A DNA stretch of 64,000 nt. It comes from CAZDXJ01 sp964509475 (GTDB lineage Bacteria; Pseudomonadota; Gammaproteobacteria; Methylococcales; Methylomonadaceae). The DNA lies in NCBI GenBank assembly GCA_964509475.1, contig CAZDXJ010000002.1, positions 1 through 64,000 of the forward strand, in the 5' to 3' direction. The translations under genes were made by a program, and so were the position numbers. Shown piece by piece: positions 1 to 7,362 of this stretch. Under the pieces are notes generated by a model. That model worked only from the letters and a program-made list of their open reading frames with translations. It was not told the DNA's origin and made no database searches. Positions within the stretch are counted from its first letter, which is position 1, and each line of letters opens with the position of its first letter.

Positions 1-141
1 GATTTATCAGGACACGTGAATACATCCCTGTCGTTCTGCATAACATCCCAGGTTAGGCAAGCCCAGCTCTTCCGTGGAAGGGCTGGGCAAGCCTGATAAA
101 TCAACAACCTGCACCGGCTTTTCAGAGGGGTGAGTAGATAC
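1..141 (+). repeat. R1 interspersed element, copy 1 (cut by window edge)
   Basis: This is the right-hand part of a MITE-like element found three times in the window (also 28026-28207 inverted, and 38736-38887). It ends at the terminal inverted repeat GGGTGAGTAGATAC (128-141). Inside, GATTTATCAGG (1-11) is mirrored by CCTGATAAATC (92-102). A 24-nt hairpin at 63-86 is flanked by direct GCAAGC copies (57-62, 87-92). The left terminus lies outside the window, so no target duplication can be checked here. Confidence 0.75.
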
Positions 142-269
142 CAGTTTCTCAACATCAAGCTCTTTTTAAACAACTCCCAAACTTATGTTACACTCTGCCA
201 ATCACAAAACGGCTGAGCGATTACTGCGTACAGGTCTTATCTTTAACACCAAAACCTTTTGTTAGATTG

Positions 270-836
270 ATGAGTATAAAATCAGATTCATGGATACGGC
301 GCATGGCCAGCGAACAGGGCATGATTGAGCCTTTTGAAGCCGGACAGATAAGGGAATCGGAGCAGGGCAGGGTTATTTCATACGGCACATCCAGTTACGG
401 CTATGATGTGCGTTGTTCAAATGAATTCAAAATATTTACCAATATCAATTCTGCGATTGTCGATCCCAAAGATTTTGATGCGCAGAGTTTTGTCGATATA
501 AGCTCTGATGTTTGCATTATCCCACCCAATTCATTTGCACTGGCGAGTACCGTGGAATATTTCCGTATTCCGCGTGATGTGCTGACAATTTGCCTGGGAA
601 AATCCACTTACGCACGTTGCGGCATCATCGTCAATGTAACCCCTCTGGAGCCGGAATGGGAGGGGCATGTCACGCTGGAATTTTCCAATACCACGCCGCT
701 GCCGGCAAAAATTTATGCCAATGAAGGCGTTGCTCAAATGCTGTTTTTCGGGGGCGATGAAGTTTGCGCAACCTCTTACAAGGATCGGGGCGGTAAATAT
801 CAAGGCCAGCGCGGTGTCACGCTGCCAAAAGCCTAA
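270..836 (+). CDS. dcd: dCTP deaminase
   Basis: The product (188 aa) deaminates dCTP to dUTP, feeding dTMP synthesis in the cytosol. It matches the 188-residue Pseudomonas/Neisseria-type Dcd over its whole length, with the nucleotide-binding SSYGYDVR stretch near residue 41, a STYARCGI segment and the catalytic-region run PLEPEWEGHVTLEFSN near residues 128-143, ending in the conserved GQRGVTLPKA. A TTG lies directly before the ATG; the ATG at 270 gives the family N-terminus MSIKSD and is preferred. It stands alone after an R1 repeat and converges on cysQ, the two stop codons overlapping by 4 nt. Bifunctional deaminase/dUTPase activity cannot be excluded from sequence alone. Confidence 0.95.
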   Translation: MSIKSDSWIRRMASEQGMIEPFEAGQIRESEQGRVISYGTSSYGYDVRCSNEFKIFTNINSAIVDPKDFDAQSFVDISSDVCIIPPNSFALASTVEYFRIPRDVLTICLGKSTYARCGIIVNVTPLEPEWEGHVTLEFSNTTPLPAKIYANEGVAQMLFFGGDEVCATSYKDRGGKYQGQRGVTLPKA

Positions 837-1645
837 CCGGATGGTGGCAGATATTGCGTCCAGTCGTGTTCTTTGTCGCCAAATACCAGGAAATAGGGAT
901 TGAGCAGGCATTCCTTACGGTTGTATTGCAAGGTTTTTCCGTCCGTTTGCACGACCGCGCCCCCGGCTTGCTCAACCACACACTGCGCGGCCGCAGTATC
1001 CCATTCACTGGTCAAACCCAGCCGTGGATAAAGATCAGCGGATCCTTCGGCAACCAAACAGAATTTCAATGAGCTGCCGATCGATAACAATTCATGCTCA
1101 GGAAGATTGTCAAGATATTGCTGCAATTCATGGGTCTTGTGTGAACGGCTGCCGACAACAATAAGTGGTTGCCCTGCCCGCCGTTTTCTTATCTGTATTT
1201 TGATGGGCTTTATCCCGGCTGTTTGCTTGAATGCCCCCAAACCTTCCGCCGCGAAATAACACTGTCCGCTGACCGGCACATACACCACGCCCAGCACCGG
1301 TTGATGTTGATGTATCAGGGCAATATTGACGGTAAAGTCCCCATTGCGCTTGACAAATTCCTTGGTTCCATCCAGAGGATCGACCAGCCAGTAACGATCC
1401 CAACCCGCACGTTGCGCAAAGGGTATCGATGCCGATTCCTCGGACAATACCGGATAATCGCTCGCTTCCGATAAACCTTGCACGATACAGTGATGCGCGG
1501 CCAAATCCGCCGCCGTCAATGGCGAATCATCCTGTTTCATATCCACACTGAATTCCGTTTGATAAATTTTTAAAATTTCTTCACCGGCCTTATGGGCAAT
1601 ATCAAGCGCCGGTCTCAATAATCCTTGCAATTCGTCAATGTTCAT
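833..1645 (-). CDS. cysQ: 3'(2'),5'-bisphosphate nucleotidase CysQ
   Basis: CysQ (270 aa) hydrolyses 3'-phosphoadenosine 5'-phosphate to AMP, recycling a by-product of sulfate assimilation. The inositol-monophosphatase fold is shown by the Mg-binding DPLDGTKEF motif in the first half, an acidic SEES upstream of it and a WDTAAAQCVVEQAGG motif in the second half. The ATG at 1645 gives the expected start MNIDELQ; a longer upstream frame has no family counterpart. It overlaps the end of nudE by 4 nt (ATGA-type), so the two are translationally coupled in one leftward unit. Confidence 0.92.
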   Translation of the reverse strand: MNIDELQGLLRPALDIAHKAGEEILKIYQTEFSVDMKQDDSPLTAADLAAHHCIVQGLSEASDYPVLSEESASIPFAQRAGWDRYWLVDPLDGTKEFVKRNGDFTVNIALIHQHQPVLGVVYVPVSGQCYFAAEGLGAFKQTAGIKPIKIQIRKRRAGQPLIVVGSRSHKTHELQQYLDNLPEHELLSIGSSLKFCLVAEGSADLYPRLGLTSEWDTAAAQCVVEQAGGAVVQTDGKTLQYNRKECLLNPYFLVFGDKEHDWTQYLPPSG

Positions 1646-2190
1646 TTTTTTAAATATTCCTGTGCCAAATACAGCGCGGCAATACTGCGTGCCTCGGTGC
1701 ATTCATTAGCCGCAAACAGCTCCGCCAGCCGATCCATCGACCAGGCGATCACTTCCAGTTCTTCCGGTTCATCACCCGGCAGCTTTTCCGGGTATAAATC
1801 CCGGGCAATGACAATATCGGTCATATGTTCCAGATAAGAAGGGGCCAACGATAAGGAAGTGAGCCGGTATAAACGCCTGGCGCCATATCCCACTTCTTCT
1901 TTCAACTCGCGGTTGGCCGCTTCCAAAACACTTTCCCCGGCATCGATTTTGCCCTTTGGCAAACCCAGTTCATAGCGATCGACACCGGCAGAATATTCCC
2001 GAATCAACAATACCGTGCCATCATCCAGCATCGGTACAATCAATACCGCGCCATTTGAAGAGCTTCCCCGGCTCAAACGTTCGTACAGGCGGCGCTCGCC
2101 ATTGCTAAATTGCAAATGCAGTGATTCAATACGGAACAAACGGGTTTTACAAAGCAGTTTTTTGTTTAAAACAATGGGTTTTTCAGGCAT
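1642..2190 (-). CDS. nudE: ADP compounds hydrolase NudE (Nudix family)
   Basis: NudE (182 aa) hydrolyses ADP-ribose, NADH, Ap3A and similar ADP compounds, a housekeeping function. The Nudix box is complete: it begins at GKIDAGES and continues through NRELKEEVGYG, so the metal-binding REXXEE is intact. The length is that of the family. It is the first gene of a leftward pair with cysQ and is divergent from yrfG with a 34-nt gap, an arrangement also seen in enterobacteria, where nudE and yrfG are neighbours. Confidence 0.92.
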   Translation of the reverse strand: MPEKPIVLNKKLLCKTRLFRIESLHLQFSNGERRLYERLSRGSSSNGAVLIVPMLDDGTVLLIREYSAGVDRYELGLPKGKIDAGESVLEAANRELKEEVGYGARRLYRLTSLSLAPSYLEHMTDIVIARDLYPEKLPGDEPEELEVIAWSMDRLAELFAANECTEARSIAALYLAQEYLKK

Positions 2191-2224
2191 TTTATTATCG
2201 TCGAACTCGGCCTATACTTAAGCC

Positions 2225-2881
2225 ATGATTGAATGGGAAAACATTGATACCGTATTGCTGGATATGGATGGAACCTTGCTGGATCTGAATTTCGATAATC
2301 ATTTCTGGCAAGAATTTGTGCCGTTGCGTTACGCCCAACAAAACGGTTTATCCGTCAACCAAGCCAAATTATACCTCGATCCGCTATTCAAAAGCATGCT
2401 TGGCAAACTGGAGTGGTATTGCCTGGATTATTGGAGCGAGGTATTGCAACTGGATATCATTGCACTTAAACAGGAACTCGCAGGTCTCATCACGGTATTG
2501 CCGCATGTCACCGAATTCCTGGAAATCATGCAGCGCTCCCACCGGCGCCTGCTGCTGGTGACCAATGCCCACCAGGGCAGCTTGGACCTGAAAATGGAAA
2601 AAACCTGTTTGAATCGTTTTTTTGACGCTATTTACAGCTCCCATCAATTGGGTTATGCCAAGGAACAACGGCTTTTCTGGGACAAGTTGCAGCAATGCGA
2701 ACCGTTTCAAACGGCTCATACGCTTTTTGTCGATGACAGCCTCAATGTCTTGCAAACCGCCCGGCAGTTTGGCATCGCTTATCTTGTTTGCATCCGTCAG
2801 CCCGACTCAAAACGACCGGCCCGTGAAAACCTTGCTTTCCCGGCCATCAACGATTTTCGCGAGCTTTTGTATGAGGTCTAG
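2225..2881 (+). CDS. yrfG: GMP/IMP nucleotidase YrfG (HAD family)
   Basis: A HAD-superfamily phosphatase (218 aa) of the YrfG type, which dephosphorylates GMP and IMP. HAD motif I is LLDMDGTLLDL near residue 11, motif II is LLLVTNAHQG in the middle, and motif IV is LFVDDSLNV towards the end. The divergent pairing with nudE supports the assignment. The final 35 nt are also the final 35 nt of rhlB on the opposite strand, so the two coding regions converge and overlap. Confidence 0.9.
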   Translation: MIEWENIDTVLLDMDGTLLDLNFDNHFWQEFVPLRYAQQNGLSVNQAKLYLDPLFKSMLGKLEWYCLDYWSEVLQLDIIALKQELAGLITVLPHVTEFLEIMQRSHRRLLLVTNAHQGSLDLKMEKTCLNRFFDAIYSSHQLGYAKEQRLFWDKLQQCEPFQTAHTLFVDDSLNVLQTARQFGIAYLVCIRQPDSKRPARENLAFPAINDFRELLYEV

Positions 2882-4109
2882 GTTTTTTAGGGCGGTAATC
2901 CTTTTTGAATTGTGTTACAGGTTTCAATGTCTGGGGCATTTTTATTTCCGGTAGCAATTCCCTGGTGATCGGCAAGGTTGGAATCTTTTTACCAATATAT
3001 TCTTCAATATCCGGCATGGAATAAGCGTATTGTTCACAAATCAGACTGATCGCTTCCCCGGATGCGCCAAAACGCGCGGTACGGCCAATGCGGTGTACAT
3101 AATCTTCCACATCTTGCGGCAAATCATAATTGATGACATGAGAAACATCGGAAATATGCAAGCCCCTTGCCGCAACATCGGTGGCAATCAAAAAGGCCAA
3201 TTGATTTTCCTGAAACCGGGTAAGCAAACGTTGTCTTTTTTCCTGGGGCACATCACCGCTCAGCACCGCCGAACGAATATTATTGGCACGCAGGGTTCGG
3301 TCAATCTGCTCGGCGCACTTTTTGGTATTGACAAAAATAATGCAGCGCACCGGGCTTGTCTGATTCAAAATACCGCATAAAAGTTGCAATTTTTGCTCAT
3401 TCGCCGGACAATAAGCGACTTGCTTGATCGCATCGGCGGTTACGATTTCCGGCTCGATACGGATCAATTCCGGATTGTTCATATGTTCGTAAGCCAACTC
3501 GGTCACTTTGTAGGACAAAGTTGCCGAAAACAGCAGGTTCAGCCGCTTTTCAGGCGCCGTCATGCGTCTTAGCAAAAACCGGATATCGCGAATGAAACCC
3601 AAATCAAACATTCTATCCGCTTCATCCAGAGCGACAGCCTGCACATTGTCGAGCGTAAACGCCCGCTGCCGGTAAAAATCAATAATCCGCCCCGGCGTGC
3701 CAATAATGATATCGATATTGGATTTAACCCGGGCCAATTGCGCCTTGTAATCGGTTCCCCCATAAATCAAGGCAATTTTGAAATCCAGGTATTTGCCAAT
3801 TTTCAACGCGTCTTTGTGAATTTGAATGGCCAGTTCACGCGTTGGCGCCAATATGATGGCGCGGGGATTTTTTATTTTTTCACTTTCGTCGTTAAGCAGG
3901 CGTTGAAAAACGGCAATCAGGAAACTGGCCGTTTTCCCGGTTCCGGTCTGGGCCTGGCCGGCAATATCCTTGCCCCGCAAAGCCAACGGCAAGCTACTGT
4001 ATTGAATAGGGGAACAATATTCGAAGCCACAATCGTGTAAGCCATTCAGGATGACTTGAGAGATTTCAAGATTACTGAAGCGGGTTGTCGTCAAATGTTT
4101 TTTATTCAT
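2847..4109 (-). CDS. rhlB: ATP-dependent RNA helicase RhlB
   Basis: A DEAD-box RNA helicase (420 aa). In enterobacteria RhlB unwinds structured RNA for the RNA degradosome. Motifs in order: Q motif FEYCSPIQ, Walker A AQTGTGKT, PTRELA, DEAD in ALDEADRMFDLGF, SAT in LFSATLS, and HRIGRTAR near the C-terminus, followed by a basic tail rich in Lys, Arg and Pro. The ATG at 4109 gives MNKKHLT and the family length of about 420; an upstream frame adds 19 residues without homology. It is divergent from trxA, matching the conserved rhlB / trxA-rho neighbourhood. Confidence 0.93.
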   Translation of the reverse strand: MNKKHLTTTRFSNLEISQVILNGLHDCGFEYCSPIQYSSLPLALRGKDIAGQAQTGTGKTASFLIAVFQRLLNDESEKIKNPRAIILAPTRELAIQIHKDALKIGKYLDFKIALIYGGTDYKAQLARVKSNIDIIIGTPGRIIDFYRQRAFTLDNVQAVALDEADRMFDLGFIRDIRFLLRRMTAPEKRLNLLFSATLSYKVTELAYEHMNNPELIRIEPEIVTADAIKQVAYCPANEQKLQLLCGILNQTSPVRCIIFVNTKKCAEQIDRTLRANNIRSAVLSGDVPQEKRQRLLTRFQENQLAFLIATDVAARGLHISDVSHVINYDLPQDVEDYVHRIGRTARFGASGEAISLICEQYAYSMPDIEEYIGKKIPTLPITRELLPEIKMPQTLKPVTQFKKDYRPKKPRPHTKARENR

Positions 4110-4149
4110 GGCGATAGCATAACGTAATTTTGAATTTGACTGAAATAGA

Positions 4150-4179
4150 TTGACAAAATAGTCCAATTCCTCCTATAGT
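4150..4179 (+). promoter_or_regulatory. Predicted sigma70 promoter of trxA
   Basis: A consensus -35 TTGACA (4150-4155) and a -10 TATAGT (4174-4179) are separated by 18 nt. Transcription would start near 4186, about 30 nt before the trxA start codon, whose ribosome binding site is GGGAG at 4206-4210. Position and sequence are as expected, but no experiment supports it here. Confidence 0.6.
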
Positions 4180-4216
4180 CTTGACTTTCTTTTGAACTGT
4201 ACTATGGGAGAACGGC

Positions 4217-4543
4217 ATGAGTGACTTGGTCCTTCATGTAACTGATAACGATTTTAATGAAACTGTACTCAAGGCAGAAAAACCTGTCCTGGTGGATTAT
4301 TGGGCGGAATGGTGCGGTCCATGCAAAATGATCGCACCGGTTCTGGATGAAATTGCCGAAGAATACGCCGATAAATTGACGGTCGTCAAATTAAATATCG
4401 ATGACAACCCGGAAACCCCACAGCATTATGGCGTGCGCGGCATACCAACCTTGATGTTATTTTCCGACGGGGAAATCGAAGCCACCAAGGTTGGCGCATT
4501 GACAAAATCACAACTCGCTGATTTTCTGGATAGCAACCTGTAA
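4217..4543 (+). CDS. trxA: Thioredoxin 1
   Basis: Cytosolic thioredoxin (108 aa), the general disulfide reductant for ribonucleotide reductase and peroxiredoxins. The active site WCGPC is at residues 32-36, and the cis-proline motif GIPTLMLF follows in the second half. The length is exactly that of the family. The start codon follows GGGAGAACGGC. It lies between divergent rhlB and downstream rho, the standard gammaproteobacterial order. Confidence 0.97.
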   Translation: MSDLVLHVTDNDFNETVLKAEKPVLVDYWAEWCGPCKMIAPVLDEIAEEYADKLTVVKLNIDDNPETPQHYGVRGIPTLMLFSDGEIEATKVGALTKSQLADFLDSNL

Positions 4544-4574
4544 AGCATTCGCTTGAACAACTTGACATAAAGCA

Positions 4575-4626
4575 CTTGTATACAAGTTTGTTCTTGGCTA
4601 TAATCAAGTCTATTCTTGGCTATAAT
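4575..4626 (+). promoter_or_regulatory. Tandem promoter region of rho with a 12-bp palindrome
   Basis: A perfect palindrome CTTGTATACAAG (4575-4586) overlaps a -35-like TTGTAT (4576-4581), placed 17 nt from a consensus -10 TATAAT (4599-4604). A 22-bp unit (4583-4604) is then repeated in tandem at 4605-4626 with two mismatches, giving a second TATAAT at 4621-4626. This is read as the rho promoter with a duplicated -10 region and possibly an operator. The assignment is from sequence only. Confidence 0.5.
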
Positions 4627-4627
4627 A

Positions 4628-4657
4628 ACGGGTGCCCGTTTCTGGGCGCCCGTTTTC
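4628..4657 (+). terminator. Hairpin with U-tract between trxA and rho
   Basis: ACGGGTGCCC (4628-4637) pairs with GGGCGCCCGT (4644-4653) around a 6-nt loop, with a single G-T wobble, followed by TTTT. It can serve as the trxA terminator. It also lies immediately downstream of the rho promoter elements, so it could act in the rho leader as an attenuator. Confidence 0.7.
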
Positions 4658-4739
4658 TTAAATAACACGACCCCACAACACAGTCCGATTTTTCTTCCGG
4701 CAAGCATTTCGCTTTGCTATTTAATTTACTTGTCTTTCT

Positions 4740-5996
4740 ATGAACCTTACCGAATTAAAACACAAACCCGTCAGTGAAATTATTGAAATTGCCGAATCGC
4801 TCGGCCTGGAAAATATTGCCCGCACCCGAAAGCCTGAACTGATTTTCTCTATTCTCAAGAAACATGCGAAAAGCGGTGAAGACATCTATGGCGACGGCGT
4901 ATTGGAAATACTTTCCGATGGTTTTGGTTTTTTACGTTCCCCGGAAAGTTCTTATCTGGCCGGACCGGACGACATCTATGTATCGCCCAGCCAAATCAGG
5001 CGTTTTGGGCTGCGCACCGGCGACACCATCAGCGGCAAGATACGCCCCCCCAAGGACAACGAACGTTATTTTGCCATGCTCAAGGTGGAACAGGTCAATT
5101 TTGAACCTCCGGAAAACACCAAACATAAAATTCTGTTTTCCAACCTGACCCCTTTATTTCCCAACGAACGATTTACCCTGGAACGCGGTAACGGCGCCAG
5201 CGAAGACTTGACCGGCCGTATCATCGACTTGATATCCCCGATAGGCAAAGGCCAGCGCGGTCTGATTGTATCACCGCCAAAAGCCGGTAAAACCATGATC
5301 CTGCAAAATATGGCGCATTCCATCGCTGAAAAAAACCCCGAATGTTATCTCATTGTCCTGTTGATCGATGAGCGCCCGGAAGAGGTTACCGAAATGGAGC
5401 GCAGTGTCAGAGGCGAAGTGGTTTCCAGTACGTTTGATGAACCGGCGACAAGACATGTACAAGTCGCCGACATGGTGATTGAAAAAGCCCGCCGCCTGGT
5501 CGAACATAAACGTGATGTCGTTATTTTGCTGGATTCCATTACCCGTTTGGCAAGAGCCTACAACACGGTGGCGCCTTCTTCCGGTAAGGTTCTGACCGGT
5601 GGCGTTGACGCCAATGCCCTGGAAAAACCGAAACGTTTTTTTGGAGCGGCAAGAAATATTGAGGAAGGCGGCAGCCTGACCATCATCGCCACGGCGCTGG
5701 TCGATACCGGCTCACGCATGGACGAGGTCATTTTTGAAGAATTCAAAGGAACCGGCAATATGGAACTGCATCTGGATCGCAAAATTGCTGAAAAACGTAT
5801 TTATCCGGCTATCAATATCAACCGCTCCGGAACACGTCGAGAAGAATATCTGGTAGAACCCGAAGAACTGCAAAAATGTTGGATTCTGCGTAAAATTCTG
5901 CATCCCATGGATGAAATGGCGGCCCTGGAATTTCTGCTTGGCAAACTCAAGGACACCAAAACCAACAATGAATTTTTTGATGCCATGCGCCGTTAA
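4740..5996 (+). CDS. rho: Transcription termination factor Rho
   Basis: A hexameric RNA-dependent ATPase (418 aa) that ends transcription of untranslated RNA. It carries an N-terminal helical Rho_N domain (MNLTELKHKPVSEI), the cold-shock-like RNA-binding domain with GDGVLEILSDGFGFLRSP near residue 55, Walker A PPKAGKTM near residue 180, Walker B VVILLDSITRLARAYN, and the Q/R-loop region LTGGVDANAL. Length is that of E. coli Rho. It follows trxA with a 196-nt leader that holds a duplicated promoter and a terminator-like hairpin, consistent with the autogenous attenuation known for rho. Confidence 0.97.
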   Translation: MNLTELKHKPVSEIIEIAESLGLENIARTRKPELIFSILKKHAKSGEDIYGDGVLEILSDGFGFLRSPESSYLAGPDDIYVSPSQIRRFGLRTGDTISGKIRPPKDNERYFAMLKVEQVNFEPPENTKHKILFSNLTPLFPNERFTLERGNGASEDLTGRIIDLISPIGKGQRGLIVSPPKAGKTMILQNMAHSIAEKNPECYLIVLLIDERPEEVTEMERSVRGEVVSSTFDEPATRHVQVADMVIEKARRLVEHKRDVVILLDSITRLARAYNTVAPSSGKVLTGGVDANALEKPKRFFGAARNIEEGGSLTIIATALVDTGSRMDEVIFEEFKGTGNMELHLDRKIAEKRIYPAININRSGTRREEYLVEPEELQKCWILRKILHPMDEMAALEFLLGKLKDTKTNNEFFDAMRR

Positions 5997-6000
5997 GGCA

Positions 6001-6021
6001 CGCCGGCACGCAATACCGGCG
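6001..6021. terminator. GC-rich hairpin between rho and yggX
   Basis: CGCCGG (6001-6006) pairs with CCGGCG (6016-6021) just after the rho stop codon and before the convergent yggX end. There is no U-tract on either side, so its role as a terminator for the two converging units is tentative. Confidence 0.4.
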
Positions 6022-6031
6022 GGGATGCTCC

Positions 6032-6307
6032 TCAGTTCGATGCGGACGGCACATAACCTTCCGGCATTTCGGTAACGCCGCCATATAAAAATTTCTCCCG
6101 TTCCTGCTCCAAAAATTGCTTGGCTTTTGGATCAAAACTGGCCAGACGATGTTCATTGATTAACATGGTTTGCATATTTAACCATTCCTGCCAGGCTTGT
6201 TTTGAAATCGTCTCAAAAATACGCTGACCTTGCGGCCCAGGAAAAGGAGGCGCATCCAGTCCTTCCGCTTCGATGCCAAGTTTTGCGCAATATACCATTC
6301 GGGTCAT
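6032..6307 (-). CDS. yggX: Probable Fe(2+)-trafficking protein YggX
   Basis: A small cytosolic protein (91 aa) linked to iron handling and protection of Fe-S clusters from oxidation. It starts MTRMVYCAKLG, with the single conserved Cys at position 7, and contains the family run QAWQEWLNMQTMLINEHRL. Length matches the family. It is the last gene of a leftward asmA-mutY-yggX unit, 17 nt after mutY, the pairing seen in many gammaproteobacteria where YggX supports the Fe-S glycosylase MutY. Confidence 0.95.
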   Translation of the reverse strand: MTRMVYCAKLGIEAEGLDAPPFPGPQGQRIFETISKQAWQEWLNMQTMLINEHRLASFDPKAKQFLEQEREKFLYGGVTEMPEGYVPSASN

Positions 6308-6324
6308 TCTTTTTCCTCGTGTCT

Positions 6325-7362
6325 TTAAATTATTTCTTGCAATAGCCGACTCACCGGCGCCGGCAAACCAATTTTTTCGACGCTTCCTGTTTTATACCAA
6401 AGTAAACGCCCTCCTTCCATCACATTATTTTTAGGGTTATCGCTTGTCACAACCAGCGTCGTATAGTGCAGATGAAAATGTGAAAAACTATGCTTGCGTG
6501 TGGCCAGGCACTGCATCCTATCAATATTTATACCCCGTTCCATACACCAGGTCTGTGCCGCATCTAGTGAAGTAAATTCGGGAAAACTCCATAATCCTCC
6601 CCAAATCCCCATGGCCGGGCGTTTTTCCAGCAAGACCTGTTTGCCGGTATCGAGCAAGGCCAAAAACACACAGCTTTTAACCGGTTTTTTTTGACTTGTC
6701 TTCGCTGTCGGCAATTCATCAACACGCTGCTGTTGTCTGGCCAGACAGGCATCGGCAAGCGGACAACGCGGACATTGTGGGTTCTTCCGGGTACAAAGCG
6801 TCGCCCCCAAATCCATTATGGCCTGAGTATAATCCGCCACCTGCCGTTTTGGCGTATAGTCAGCGCTGATCTGCCAAAGCTTTCGGCTTACCGGGCCGAG
6901 TCCCGGCCAGCCGGATATGGCCTTGAAGCGGGCCAATACCCGTTTTACATTGCCATCAAGAATCGGATGGGCATCATTGAAGGCAATACTGAGTATAGCG
7001 CCTGCTGTCGATCGGCCGATTCCGGGCAAAGCCACCCACTCATCCAATGTTGCCGGAAATCGTTTTTGGCCGGCAATCAAAGCCGCTGCCTTGTGTAACG
7101 ATCGTGCCCTGGCGTAATAACCCAGACCCGACCATAAATGCAGAACCTCATCCAAAGGCGCACAGGCCAGTTTTTCCACATCGGGGCAGGCTTGCATGAA
7201 GCGTAAAAAATAAGGAATAACGGTGCTTACCTGGGTTTGTTGCAACATGATTTCCGATATCCATACCCGATAGGGTGACACATCCGTTTGCCAGGGCAGA
7301 TCGTGCCGCCCATGCAACGCAAACCACTGCAACAGCCTGTGCTGGAATTCCTCTGGCGCCAT
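6325..7362 (-). CDS. mutY: Adenine DNA glycosylase MutY
   Basis: MutY (345 aa) removes adenine mispaired with 8-oxoguanine. The HhH-GPD domain is visible, with LPGIGRSTAGAI and the catalytic-Asp region ILDGNVKRVLAR. The [4Fe-4S] loop is C-X6-C-X2-C-X5-C (CTRKNPQCPRCPLADAC). The C-terminal Nudix-like 8-oxoG-sensing domain follows. The ATG at 7362 shares one base with the asmA stop (TGATG), which indicates coupling; a TTG one codon upstream is less likely. Confidence 0.95.
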   Translation of the reverse strand: MAPEEFQHRLLQWFALHGRHDLPWQTDVSPYRVWISEIMLQQTQVSTVIPYFLRFMQACPDVEKLACAPLDEVLHLWSGLGYYARARSLHKAAALIAGQKRFPATLDEWVALPGIGRSTAGAILSIAFNDAHPILDGNVKRVLARFKAISGWPGLGPVSRKLWQISADYTPKRQVADYTQAIMDLGATLCTRKNPQCPRCPLADACLARQQQRVDELPTAKTSQKKPVKSCVFLALLDTGKQVLLEKRPAMGIWGGLWSFPEFTSLDAAQTWCMERGINIDRMQCLATRKHSFSHFHLHYTTLVVTSDNPKNNVMEGGRLLWYKTGSVEKIGLPAPVSRLLQEII

